NCBI RefSeq assembly: GCF_000178855.1
Contig: NZ_ADVG01000003.1
Location: 1,612,001-1,676,000, forward strand
Direction of reading: 5' to 3'
DNA length: 64,000 nucleotides
Origin: Ktedonobacter racemifer DSM 44963
Lineage (GTDB): Bacteria; Chloroflexota; Ktedonobacteria; Ktedonobacterales; Ktedonobacteraceae
The translations under genes and the position numbers were made by a program. The notes below the pieces were generated by a model. It did not search any database. It was not told where the DNA came from and worked only from the letters and a program-made list of their open reading frames with translations. This document shows, one piece after another, positions 9,648 to 18,621 of the stretch (positions within the stretch are counted from its first letter, which is position 1; each line of letters begins with the position of its first letter).

Positions 9648-9850
9648 AAGCCCCCGGCTTGGAGCCCTGCCTTCTATACGCATTTAACATTGGCAAATGG
9701 GAGGCAGCATCAGATGCGGGACGGGAAGCTTGAGCTTTCACATCTCTGTTTGCCAGCTCTTCTTTCCAAGACAGCTTCTTCAGCCAAGTGGCAAAATCAC
9801 TTTGTTAAATGTGTATAGAAGGCAGGCTTGGAGCCGTGGGGAGTCGTCAC
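9648..9850 (+). repeat. IS200/IS605-type right end, split by the MITE
   Basis: AGAAGCCCCCGGCTTGGAGC continued at 9836 by GTGGGGAGTCGTCAC is the subterminal hairpin and right end seen after many tnpB genes. A near copy in the other orientation lies at 56041-56080. It belongs to the dead TnpB element at 4220-4640, now separated from it by the intron. Confidence 0.7.
9667..9825. mobile_element. 159-bp MITE with 10-bp target duplication
   Basis: Terminal inverted repeats starting CTGCCTTCTATACGCATT on the left and CTGCCTTCTATACACATT on the right match at 23 of 24 positions. The 10-bp sequence GCTTGGAGCC flanks both sides (9657-9666 and 9826-9835). Removing the element restores CCCCCGGCTTGGAGCCGTGG, the normal right-end hairpin of an IS200/IS605 element. 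It has no coding capacity. Confidence 0.85.
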
Positions 9851-9914
9851 CTTTCTCAGAGTCTCACAGTTTGTGTCGAACGATTGCGTATAGAGAACCG
9901 AGGCAAAGCACGTA

Positions 9915-11369
9915 TTACAGCACCGGCATTGGTACTTCTAAGGGTTCCTCCTGGCCGGAGATTTCATGTCTCATCGTCGCCTCTGCATCTTTATCGCGTA
10001 TCTGGAGGGTAATGCTCACGCCGATGAGGACAAGCACAGCGGCGACGGCAAAGGCAATCTGATAGGCGGACAGATTGGGGACCGGAATGCCCTGCGTTCC
10101 GGGGCGTGAGAGTCCGACGATGCTGAGCACTGTACTCATTACCGCAATCCCGAGGGCCGAACCCAGTTGCCAGAGCACATTATAGACGGCTGTTGCTCTG
10201 CCCATCTGTGCGGGCGTGATTGTGGCGAAGGCCGCCGTTTGCATGGAGAGAAACATATAGGCCATGCCTCCACCCATTAAAAACAGCAGGATGCGGATCA
10301 GCCAAAGACTCGTGTTGCCATCCACGAAACACATAAACACCATCATCCCGGTCGCCCAGAGCAGACCCCCGATCGTCAGGCGGCGCGGCCCGATACGTCC
10401 GTAGAGGCGCGAAACAATCTGCATTGATGAAACTACACCTATCGATTCAGGGAAAGTTGTCAGACCAGAAAGGAGAGCCGATATGCCGCGTCCTTCCTGT
10501 AAATAGAGCGGGGCCACAAAAAGAACGCCCAGAAAGCCCGCGCTACCGAATAAGCCGACCAGCGTACAGGTGCGAAAGATATGATTGCCGAACAGTCGCA
10601 GGTCAATCATTGGCGTTGGTGTGCGTAGTTCAACGATCACGAAGGCGGCCAGTAAGAGCAGGCCGATGATGGCGCTACTCATAATGCTCGGAGAGGTCCA
10701 GCCAAAGGATGCCCCTTCACTTAATGCATACATCGTCAGAGCCAGACCGATGCCAGCCAGCACAAAGCCGGGCAGATCGAAGCGTTCATCAGCAGCCTGT
10801 CGATGCTCTTGCAGGTAGAGCAGGCCAAAGATCGTTGCCGCGATCCCAAAGGGAATATTAACATAGAAGATCCAGCGCCATGATAACTGATCGACAAAGA
10901 AGCCACCGATCACTGGACCTGTGGCTGGTGCAAGAACCGTTGGAATCATCAGGATGCTTGACAGACGAATCCGTTCCGATGGTGGAAAGGTGCGATAGAG
11001 AATGGCTGTGCCGACTGGTATGAGTGCTCCCCCTGTCAGTCCCTGTAAAGCCCGAAAGGCCACCAGTGCCTCAATATTCCAAGCCAGGCCACAGAGCGCG
11101 GAGGCCAGACTGAAAAGCGCCAGGGCCGACAAAAAAATCTGTTTTGTTCCCCAGCGATCTCCCATCCACCCTGATACAGGAATAAGAACTGATAAACTTA
11201 CGATATACACTACCATTACAATATTAATAGATGTGCCTGCCATATGAAACTGTTTACCCAGTGAAGGTAAGGCCACAGTAACGATTGTTCCATCCATAAT
11301 GCTCATAAATAATGCCGCGACGAAAACAATGCTTACACTTACCTTCGGATTGAGACGAAACCGGTTCAT
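9915..11369 (-). CDS. DHA2 family MFS drug exporter (EmrB/QacA type)
   Basis: Membrane protein of about 484 aa with 14 predicted helices, a drug:proton antiporter. Family motifs are present: SIMDGTIVTVALPSLGKQF (motif D1 in helix 1), GWMGDRWGTKQIFLS (motif A between helices 2 and 3) and GPVIGGFFVDQLSWRWIFYV (motif C in helix 5). The start is the ATG ending at 11369, with GGAGG 10 bases upstream; a longer upstream frame has no such site. The substrate is unknown. No regulator lies next to it. Confidence 0.9.
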   Translation of the reverse strand: MNRFRLNPKVSVSIVFVAALFMSIMDGTIVTVALPSLGKQFHMAGTSINIVMVVYIVSLSVLIPVSGWMGDRWGTKQIFLSALALFSLASALCGLAWNIEALVAFRALQGLTGGALIPVGTAILYRTFPPSERIRLSSILMIPTVLAPATGPVIGGFFVDQLSWRWIFYVNIPFGIAATIFGLLYLQEHRQAADERFDLPGFVLAGIGLALTMYALSEGASFGWTSPSIMSSAIIGLLLLAAFVIVELRTPTPMIDLRLFGNHIFRTCTLVGLFGSAGFLGVLFVAPLYLQEGRGISALLSGLTTFPESIGVVSSMQIVSRLYGRIGPRRLTIGGLLWATGMMVFMCFVDGNTSLWLIRILLFLMGGGMAYMFLSMQTAAFATITPAQMGRATAVYNVLWQLGSALGIAVMSTVLSIVGLSRPGTQGIPVPNLSAYQIAFAVAAVLVLIGVSITLQIRDKDAEATMRHEISGQEEPLEVPMPVL

Positions 11370-11809
11370 GAAAGGAATCCTCCAGGGAAATAGACATTCA
11401 TATGATTTTTTATACAATACAATGCATGTTAGAATGATGTCAGCTTCAAAGTGTCGCCAGTTTGAGCAAAGAACAATGGTTGCATGCAGACGCACCTCGT
11501 TTAGATAGAGAGGCTTACTGTTGAGTTTACTTTATCCTGCTATAACTTGCAACAGTCTTGCTGATGAACTTATTCCGGTTGTGTTGCAAGAAATAAACTG
11601 ATCTGCTACATTCGAGAAAAGAAGTGATAAATGACGTGAAAACTGGATCTCCCGCTGGTTTGGTGAATCCGCTCGCTTGTTTTGGAAGGGCGAAAGATTT
11701 CTACTCAATTCCTCTCTAAAAATATGACAAAGGGTTGGTGACCCTGCCCCAGTTTAGTGGAACGTCCAGTTGTGAAAGCTGAACTATTGTAAAAAGGTCA
11801 ATGGGATCG
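11370..11809. other. Intergenic, no gene seen
   Basis: AT-rich stretch upstream of the exporter. It should hold the exporter's promoter. Nothing else is recognisable. Confidence 0.4.
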
Positions 11810-11911
11810 TCAAGAATCCCTTTGAGGATCTTTTTGTGCTTGCTCCTCGTAGGCCAACGGACTCAGATAGCCAAGCGAGGAGTGGCGACGGACCCGATTG
11901 TAAAAGGTCTC
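11810..11911 (-). pseudogene. IS3 family OrfB, last 33 codons
   Basis: Reads ETFYNRVRRHSSLGYLSPLA.. then stops, the C-terminal signature of IS3-type OrfB; compare YIETFYNRVRRHSTLQYLSP in the full copy at 49.9 kb. It is cut off exactly where the IS630 end starts (TA at 11912-11913), so the IS630 insertion or a later deletion removed the rest. Confidence 0.75.
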
Positions 11912-11968
11912 TAGTGCAGGTTCATTAAAGCTCTTGTGTAAAGAAGGGACGCCTGATAGAATGAAGGC

Positions 11969-13079
11969 ATGAAAGCCCCCATGTATGTTCGAGCGTTGTG
12001 CCCAGAAGAGCGAGCAGGGTTAGAAGTTGGGCTACGCATCATCTGATGCCTTTACCTTACGTCGAAGTCAGATTTTGCTCGCCTCCGGCCGAAAGCAACG
12101 TCCCAAAGTCATTGCCCAGAATCTGGGCTGTGCCACACAAACCGTGCGCAACGCTATCCATGCCTTCGAAGAGAAAGGGTTAGCGTGCCTCACACAGGAA
12201 TCATCGCGGCCCAAAACGGTGCAAGCCCAATTTGATCAGGTCAAATGTGAAGCACTGCGTGCCATCCTGCACCAACCGCCGCACATCTATGGAAAAAAGA
12301 CCTGCCTGTGGACCCTTTCCCTGGCGGCAGAAGTGTGCTTTGAGCAAGGTCTCACCGAGAACCTGGTGAGTATTGAGACCATTCGACTCGCCCTCAAGCG
12401 CCTTGGCGTTGGATGGCAGCGAGCCCGCACACTGGATCACCAGTCCCGACCCTGACTATCTCCGGAAAAAAAACGGCGTAACGCTCTCATTGCGTTAGCC
12501 CAGCGGAACGGATGGGAGATCGGCTACCAGGATGAGGTGTGGTGGAGCAGGCTCAGCCAGCCGAATCTGCACAGTTGGAGCGAGCAGGACAAACCGCTTC
12601 GTTTGCAAGAATTGCACAAAGAGAAAGACGATGCTGAGCCAAAAGCCCTGGCCTGTTACGGGATGCTTACCGCCACCAGCGGACAGATGTCTCTGCGTTT
12701 TGTCGCAGGCCGCCCGGTCAGTTCCGTTACGATCGACTTTCTGCAATGGCTGTGCGAGCAGGTCCATGCCCAAGGCAAGCAGGTCTTGCTTCTGATCTGG
12801 GATAATGCTTCGTGGCATGTGAGCAAACAGGTGAAAACCTGGCTGCGAGAGCATAATCAAGCGGTCCAACAGGAAACACAAATGGGTAAAACAGGTGTGC
12901 GGATCATTCCCTGCTGGCTCCCGGTCAAGAGTCCTTGGTTGAACCGGATCGAGCCGAAGTGGGTGCATGGAAAACGCGCCATTGTTGAACCCACACGGCT
13001 TTTAACAGCAAGTGAACTCAAGCAGCGAGTCTGCGATTACTTTGGCTGCGCATTGCTTGAGCCACTTGGTGTAGCGTGA
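11969..13079 (+). pseudogene. IS630 family transposase, frameshifted
   Basis: Starts MKAPMYVRAL like the related copy at 48173, then loses frame near 12020. It continues with the helix-turn-helix half (FTLRRSQILLASGRKQRPK, GCATQTVRNAIHAFE) to about 12440, shifts again, and ends with the catalytic half: DEVWWSRLSQPN (D), LLIWDNASWHVSK (D), SPWLNRIEPKWVHGKR (E). At least two indels. All catalytic residues are still encoded, so decay is recent. Confidence 0.82.
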
Positions 13080-13248
13080 AAAGACTTTGTAGAGAGGGGC
13101 GAAAGGCAGTGACAGGCTGAGCCTCTTACCCAAAAGGTCTCATTCGCCTCGCCCTCTGATGCACGTGGCCGACGACGTTTTTCGCCAGAGTACGAGTGAG
13201 GCAAGGATGTCCGATGTCGGAAGGCAGAGACCGCCATTCTCTCGGCCT

Positions 13249-13731
13249 CTAGCTCATGGCACGATAATACGACCAACCGTCGAGTTGGGGCAGGCTCATC
13301 CCCTGCAAACTCAGCAAGGTAGCTATCTGAGAACGATGATCTGTTGCATGATTGAGCGCCTGGATTAACACGATGAATGCAGGAACCTCGTGATCCTGTT
13401 CGTCATAAAAGAGATGAATCACCTGGTTCTCCTCACCATCCTCGGCAAGAGCTATCAGCGCTTCGCCAGTCTTGCATGCCCGTTGCTGCAATTCATTGAA
13501 ACCCACAAAGGGAGCCTCTTCAGAGAGTTCAGGCTCAGATCGTTGACCAGTCAAAAGAAAAGTATAACGTTCTTCAGCAGCGAAGAGATGTTTGAGTGTC
13601 TCTCGTATACTGCCATATGTTCCTATTGCGGTCGCGTCGAGTTGTTCCTCGCTCAGCTTGCTACAGGTTTCAAGTAGTTGCAGGTTCGCCCAGAGGTGCT
13701 GCTTGAAAACGTTGGTGAATCTTGTGGTCAT
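13249..13731 (-). CDS. DinB-like metal-dependent helical bundle protein
   Basis: 160 aa, the usual size of the DinB/YfiT family, four-helix bundles that bind a metal through three His; some members are thiol transferases. His near residue 48 (LKHLFAAEERY) and the pair in LNHATDHRSQI near residues 128-132 are the expected ligands. The start at 13731 follows a GAGGTTA stretch. It sits inside the ends of an IS630-type element, opposite to the transposase, so it may be cargo. A palindromic mini-element lies just upstream in its promoter region. Confidence 0.85.
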   Translation of the reverse strand: MTTRFTNVFKQHLWANLQLLETCSKLSEEQLDATAIGTYGSIRETLKHLFAAEERYTFLLTGQRSEPELSEEAPFVGFNELQQRACKTGEALIALAEDGEENQVIHLFYDEQDHEVPAFIVLIQALNHATDHRSQIATLLSLQGMSLPQLDGWSYYRAMS

Positions 13732-13751
13732 GAGAAATAACCTCTCTCAAT

Positions 13752-13871
13752 ATTGGAGTTTAGATAAATTTGTCGTAAACTGGCTTGCAGAGCCACTTGA
13801 CGCCTTTTCTCATTTGTGTAGCTCAAGCCGCTTCTAGCTTGACTTCATAAGGATTTTATCTAAACTCCAAT
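13752..13871. repeat. 120-bp palindromic mini-element upstream of dinB
   Basis: Perfect 17-bp inverted ends ATTGGAGTTTAGATAAA (13752-13768 and 13855-13871) are flanked by CAAT on both sides, a possible 4-bp target duplication. It has no coding capacity and separates the dinB start from its likely promoter region. Confidence 0.65.
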
Positions 13872-14171
13872 CAATAATTATCTTCTTTTCTCATTCTCTC
13901 ATGAAAAGCGGTCAAGATCGAACCTGATTCGCCTGAAGTGGGAGCACTCTGGAAAAGAACGGCCAACTGCTTTCCTAAGGCAAGGAGACGCTTTTTCGCA
14001 GAGGATAAACCGTATGTGTGGCTCCTTTGGCTGCCAACAGGTTGGCTATCTCGCACAGGTGGTCACTTGAACCTGCACTAGTAAATGACCTGAAATTGTC
14101 CCAGTTTTTGTCCTGAACCCAGCACATTGGGACAAAGGTTCCTGGATAGGGCTTTGAAAGGATACGAGCAC

Positions 14172-16886
14172 ATGAAGATTGGAGAGACCATCGCCAACGA
14201 TCTCGAAGTCACGGCATTTTTGGGGAAAGGTGGGATGGGCAACGTCTATCAAGTCCACGACCGCCGGTGGGGTCAGGTGTACGCCTTAAAGAGCCCCAAA
14301 CCAGAGGTTTTTGTGAAGCCGGGCGGCCAGGAGGACTTTGTTCGAGAAGCGGAAACGTGGATTCATCTGAAAGCGCATCCCCATGTTGTCGCATGCTACT
14401 TTGTCTTCCTTTGGGAGGGATTTCCCCACATTCTTGCGGAGTATGTCGCGGGAGGAAGCCTGGCTGACTGGATTGTTTCGCGAAAACTGTACCAAGGAGG
14501 GAAAGAGGCTGCTCTCTTGCGCATCCTGGATGTCGCAATCCAATTTGCCTGGGGACTCCACTCGGCTCACGAACAGGGACTGGTACACCAGGATATCAAG
14601 CCTGCCAATGTGATGATGACGGAACAGGGGATTGTCAAAATCACGGATTTTGGCTTGGCGAAAGCGCGTACCCTGGCAGGTGAGGGAGGGAAGAAGGTGG
14701 AACAGGCAGAACAAAGCATCCTGGTCAGCTTTGGGGGCATGACTCCCGCCTATTGCTCCCCTGAACAAGCCTACGGACGTCCCCTTTCCCGCAAAACGGA
14801 TATCTGGAGCTGGGGCGTCTCGATTCTCCAGATGTTTGTGGGGACGATCACCTGGAAGATTGGGGCAGCAGCACGAGAAGCACTCGCGAGCCACGCTTCC
14901 ACACATGAAATGATCCCAGCGATGCCCCCTGAGCTGGTCAGGCTACTGAGTCACTGCTTGCAGCCCCAACCAGCGGACCGTCCAGCCACTATGGCGCAGA
15001 TAGCAGAAGAACTGCAGGCCATCTATGAGCAGCAAGCACAGCAGGCGTATCCACGGAAGGTCTCAGAAACAACTCCCCCAGAGATAACAAAACTGATCAA
15101 TCAGGCGAACTCGCTCTTAGCACTTGGGCGCCCAGAGGCGGCATTGACCGCTTGTGACCAGGCTCTCCACCTTGATCCATACTCCCTCCCTCAGATCCAC
15201 CTCCTCAAAGGCGAGGCTCTGGCTCAACTCGGGAGGCCAGAGGAGGCACTCGGCGCCTTACCGTGGTGGATCACTGGTTGGGAGCCAACGCTTGCTCTGG
15301 CTCACTTCGGCAAGGATGAAGTGCTTGCCCGGTTGAGGCAACTCCGGACGACGCTTCCCCATACTACCGTCGTTCCCCCACATCTCACGCACAGTCGTCA
15401 TTGGATTGGCATTGACTTTGGGACAACCAAGTCATGCGTCGCCGTGCTACAGGATGGTAAACCAGTAATCATTCCCAACAGAGGAGGGGCTCGCGCGACT
15501 CCTTCAATTGCTGCGCGCTCGGAAGCGCTCGGCTGGGTTGTGGGTGAGGCTGCCCAACAACACGCAGTCAGGAATCCTGAACAGACGGTTTTTTCACTAC
15601 ATTGGCTCATTGGAAGCACGTCTGATGATCCCAGGATCGAACGCTTCGACCAGGAGGCCCATAGCCCAAGGGACATAGCGGCAGTGATCTTACAGCAACT
15701 CAAGAGCGATGCCGAGAACTACCTCGGAGCAGTTGTGACGAGGGCAGTTGTGACCGTTCCCGTCTCCTTCAATGCGGCGCAACGTCAGGTGATCCAGGAT
15801 GCCTGTGAGATGATAGGGCTTAGTCGAGCAGAGATGATTACTGCTTCAAACGCCGCAGCTTTAGCTTATGGATGGAAAAAGCAAACACATGAATATTTCG
15901 TAGTGTATGATATTGGTGGAAATGCCTGTAATATCTCCATTCTTCTGCTGGACGTCGGCGTCTTCGAAGTGAAAAGCACCAACGGCGATACGCATCTGGG
16001 CGGCGATGACTTTGACCAGCGCATCGTCAACTGGTTGGCCAATGAGTTCCGCAAGGAGCAGCGCATCGATCTGCGCCAGGATCGCGCTGCCTTGCTCCGT
16101 TTGAAAGAGGCAGCCGAGAAGGCCAAAAAAGACCTTTCTAGTTGTCTGCAGACCGAGATTCACCTGCCGTTTATTGCAGGTCCCAAGCACCTGACCATGA
16201 CACTCTCCCGCACCAAACTAGAACAATTGGTAGAAGACCTGATCAAGAGGTCGCGTGATGTTGTGATGCGTGCCCTCTCCGATGCTTACCTGCGCTCCAG
16301 CGATGTCAATGAGGTAGTGCTGGTTGGTGGTCAGACGCGCATGCCCGCCGTGCAAACGATGATCCGAGATCTCTTTGGACGCAAACCTAACCGTGGCGTG
16401 AACCCCGATGAAGCCGTCGCTATTGGCGCAGCCATCAGGGGTGCTGTTCTCGCCGGTGAGGTGAAGGATATTCTCTTGCTAAATGCGACCCCCCACGCTC
16501 TGGGTATCGAAACCCATGGCGGCGTTTTCACGCCTGTGATCAAGCGCCATACGACTTTTCCAACTCAGAAGAGCCGAGTATTCTCTACCGCCAGAAACAA
16601 CCAATCCAGCATAGCGATCCACTTGCTGCAAGAGGAACAGGAGGGGGCGAAAAACAAGAGGCTTGTAGGGAGCCTGTTATTCGACGGTATTCCACCCGCT
16701 CCACGCGGCGTGCCACGCATCGAAATTACCGTCGATGTTAATTCAGATGGCAGGACAATGTTGTCGGCACGTGACAAAAGCACCGGGCGCGAGCAGAAAG
16801 TTATGGTGCTCCTCAGCTTTTTAGGGCAACCTGCCCCAACACCCCCATCCTATTCATCTCGGCTTCTCCCTGTGTTGCTTGAGTGA
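14172..16886 (+). CDS. Ser/Thr protein kinase - TPR - Hsp70 fusion
   Basis: One 904-aa chain with three parts. Residues 10-285 are a PknB-like kinase: glycine loop GKGGMGNVY, Lys40 in YALK, catalytic HQD at 139-141 (so a non-RD kinase), DFG at 159-161 and SPE at 196-198. Residues 305-395 form about two TPR repeats. Residues 411-880 are Hsp70: phosphate-1 loop IDFGTTKSC, GGDDFD at 610, VLVGGQTRMP at 716, linker DILLLNATP at 766 and a substrate-binding beta domain; the helical lid is missing. The phosphate-2 loop reads DIGGNACNIS where DnaK has DLGGGTFDVS, so ATP hydrolysis may be weak. No signal peptide. ATG at 14172 has AAAGGAT upstream; a TTG 45 bp earlier is less likely. No partner gene is adjacent. 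Role unknown; phosphorylation-linked chaperoning is only an inference. Confidence 0.9.
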   Translation: MKIGETIANDLEVTAFLGKGGMGNVYQVHDRRWGQVYALKSPKPEVFVKPGGQEDFVREAETWIHLKAHPHVVACYFVFLWEGFPHILAEYVAGGSLADWIVSRKLYQGGKEAALLRILDVAIQFAWGLHSAHEQGLVHQDIKPANVMMTEQGIVKITDFGLAKARTLAGEGGKKVEQAEQSILVSFGGMTPAYCSPEQAYGRPLSRKTDIWSWGVSILQMFVGTITWKIGAAAREALASHASTHEMIPAMPPELVRLLSHCLQPQPADRPATMAQIAEELQAIYEQQAQQAYPRKVSETTPPEITKLINQANSLLALGRPEAALTACDQALHLDPYSLPQIHLLKGEALAQLGRPEEALGALPWWITGWEPTLALAHFGKDEVLARLRQLRTTLPHTTVVPPHLTHSRHWIGIDFGTTKSCVAVLQDGKPVIIPNRGGARATPSIAARSEALGWVVGEAAQQHAVRNPEQTVFSLHWLIGSTSDDPRIERFDQEAHSPRDIAAVILQQLKSDAENYLGAVVTRAVVTVPVSFNAAQRQVIQDACEMIGLSRAEMITASNAAALAYGWKKQTHEYFVVYDIGGNACNISILLLDVGVFEVKSTNGDTHLGGDDFDQRIVNWLANEFRKEQRIDLRQDRAALLRLKEAAEKAKKDLSSCLQTEIHLPFIAGPKHLTMTLSRTKLEQLVEDLIKRSRDVVMRALSDAYLRSSDVNEVVLVGGQTRMPAVQTMIRDLFGRKPNRGVNPDEAVAIGAAIRGAVLAGEVKDILLLNATPHALGIETHGGVFTPVIKRHTTFPTQKSRVFSTARNNQSSIAIHLLQEEQEGAKNKRLVGSLLFDGIPPAPRGVPRIEITVDVNSDGRTMLSARDKSTGREQKVMVLLSFLGQPAPTPPSYSSRLLPVLLE

Positions 16887-17608
16887 ACCCCAAGCGACCA
16901 GTATGTCGTTTGTCGAGTGTATTGAGTCAAGCGACACAGTGCACAAAAATATCTCGGAATGCATATTATTTACACTATTGCATGAAGATGCTCCTGGTGG
17001 GAAGCGGCTTTCCTGGGGAACTGTATCCCAATGTGCTTGATGCGGGGCAAGCGTGTACGATTCAGGGCAACAATGGCGAAAGTTTTAGGGCATTTGCCAG
17101 TTGCTCGAAAGTCAAAGTTGAAGATCAGGGCTGGACAGAAAATCAGGAGAAGCCCCATTTGCTTTGACACATATCCTCGCCACATTTCCTTTTTTGACAA
17201 ATGTAATGCCGCAGTGGCGAATATATATGTCAAACAACATTTAAAATCGCTTTAGGGACTCGCGAAAACGAAATTGTCCCAGAGATGATAAACACTCATC
17301 GTTGCGTTTTCCTGGATGTCAACCCAGATATGACAAAAGTGCTTCAGAAGCCTGCTGAACATATGCCATACTCTGGTAGAGCAAAGGGATCAAAAAGAGG
17401 CAATAAAACGCCTCTTTTACATGTGTTGCTGCTGTGCGGGGACACGAACCCGTAGCATATTTGACAGGAGTGAGCAGTCCCAGTGGCGAAAGCTCACACG
17501 GTAGATGTGAGCAATCCTCTTTTCCTTCCATATACTGACTCCAAACGCTGGTCAAGCTTGGCAAGCAGCACTACAATAGAAACAGATCACTTTAAAGGGA
17601 GCAAGAGT
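16887..17608. other. Long gene-poor stretch with a repeat
   Basis: No open frame here resembles a known family. It contains GACTCGCGAAAACGAAATTG (near 17258), repeated with two changes inside the end of the Nudix gene near 18071. It probably contains remnants of lost mobile DNA. Confidence 0.4.
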
Positions 17609-17683
17609 ATGTCAGACCAAACTGAACGCCAGCCTGGCGCAGATCAACGGGACCCCATCGCGGCAGAGGAGTACGTAGAGTGA
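17609..17683 (+). CDS. 24-codon leader frame before the Nudix gene
   Basis: ATG at 17609 opens a short frame (MSDQTERQPGADQRDPIAAE..) whose TGA overlaps the GTG start of the Nudix gene by 4 bp (GTGA). This could couple translation of the two, or be the original N-terminus of the Nudix protein shifted out of frame. It is hydrophilic with no known domain. Confidence 0.35.
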   Translation: MSDQTERQPGADQRDPIAAEEYVE

Positions 17684-18186
17684 ACGTCTGTGTTGGAGGT
17701 ATCCTGCTCAAAGAGAACAAGCTCTTATTGGGAAAGAGGGCTGCTCATCGCACCTTCTATCCCAACGTATGGGACATTGTTGGCGGCCATGCAGAAAGCA
17801 ACGAGACACCAGAACAAACCCTGATCAGGGAACTCAAAGAAGAGCTGGATGTGACTGCAACGGCCATAAAGCTTCTTACTGTTCTTACTAGCCAAGAACC
17901 AGTGCGTCACGAGGAATATACCTTGTACATCTATCTGGTCACAGAATGGACCAACACGCCAAGGAATGTCTTACCTGATGAGCATGACTCATTACACTGG
18001 TTTGAGATCCATGAAGCCCTGCAACTGGACCTCGCTCTACCCATCTATACAGAGGTGTTTACGCAGTTAGGGACTCTCGAAAACGAAATTGTTCTAGAAA
18101 GGGTCTTGCCTGGAGATGATAAAGTGGTGGGAGAGCGTAAGAGAGCGCTTTTCCCAAATCACCACACTCGTCATCAATCTAGATAA
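17680..18186 (+). CDS. Nudix hydrolase, 3' end altered
   Basis: Nudix pyrophosphohydrolase of 168 aa. The Nudix box is complete: GGHAESNETPEQTLIRELKE followed by ELDV, with the metal-binding REXXEE core. Such enzymes cleave nucleoside diphosphates linked to another group; the substrate cannot be read. GTG start with AGAGGAG upstream. After about residue 128 (TQLGTLENEIV) the sequence no longer looks like a Nudix C-terminus: it enters a repeat shared with 17258 and then runs out of frame into an ISAzo13 transposase tail. The catalytic domain is intact, but the natural C-terminus was replaced by the insertion scrap. Confidence 0.85.
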   Translation: MNVCVGGILLKENKLLLGKRAAHRTFYPNVWDIVGGHAESNETPEQTLIRELKEELDVTATAIKLLTVLTSQEPVRHEEYTLYIYLVTEWTNTPRNVLPDEHDSLHWFEIHEALQLDLALPIYTEVFTQLGTLENEIVLERVLPGDDKVVGERKRALFPNHHTRHQSR

Positions 18187-18571
18187 CGGACCGGAGAACC
18201 ACAGTCGGCGAACGCAGTTCATGCAGCGTCTGGTGGAATTTGTCAAGTAGTATCACATCACTGTCCGTCTCGCGTATTATCCTCCCTACCACAGTAAGCA
18301 CAACCCGGTTGAACGCTGTTGGGGAATTCTCGAACAGCACTGGAATAGTTCCTTGCTCGATTCCGTAGACGCCGTGATCCAGTATGCCAGAACCATGACA
18401 TGGAAAGGGGTCCATCCAGTGGTCAAATTAGTGACGAACATCTATCAGACAGGTGTCAAACTAACCAAGGAGGCAATGAACGCCGTAGAAACCCAACTTC
18501 AGCGTTTGCCTTCCTTGGAAAAATGGTTCGTGGACATCGCGTATCACGCGCCAGCTCTCCGGGATGGTTAA
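18115..18571 (+). pseudogene. ISAzo13 family transposase, C-terminal fragment
   Basis: Reads WWESVRERF.., LVINLDNGPENHSRRTQFMQ, an in-frame stop (VEFVK*), then YHITVRLAYYPPYHSKHNPV, ERCWGILEQHW and VVKLVTNIYQTGVKLTKEAM to the natural end. These are the second catalytic Asp and the Glu regions of ISAzo13 transposases. The N-terminal half and the left end are missing. It fuses onto the Nudix gene tail. Confidence 0.82.
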
Positions 18572-18621
18572 TATTTCTTGAATCCCTAAGAAGCGATACA
18601 ACCTTAACTAATCCTACTTTG

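Larger units (their letters stand above)
11914..14078 (+). mobile_element. IS630-type element enclosing a dinB cargo gene
   Basis: The left end GTGCAGGTTCATTAAAGCTC starts after TA (11912-11913). The right end, read inward, is GTGCAGGTTCAAG.. finishing at 14078 and followed by TA (14079-14080), the IS630 target. The transposase (11969-13079) is frameshifted. The element is 2.2 kb, twice the usual size, because about 1 kb with a DinB-like gene lies between the transposase and the right end. Confidence 0.65.

Noticed and set aside
17420..17465. CGGGGACACGAACCCGTAGC, looks like part of a tRNA T arm
   Set aside because: No acceptor, D or anticodon arm can be built around it.
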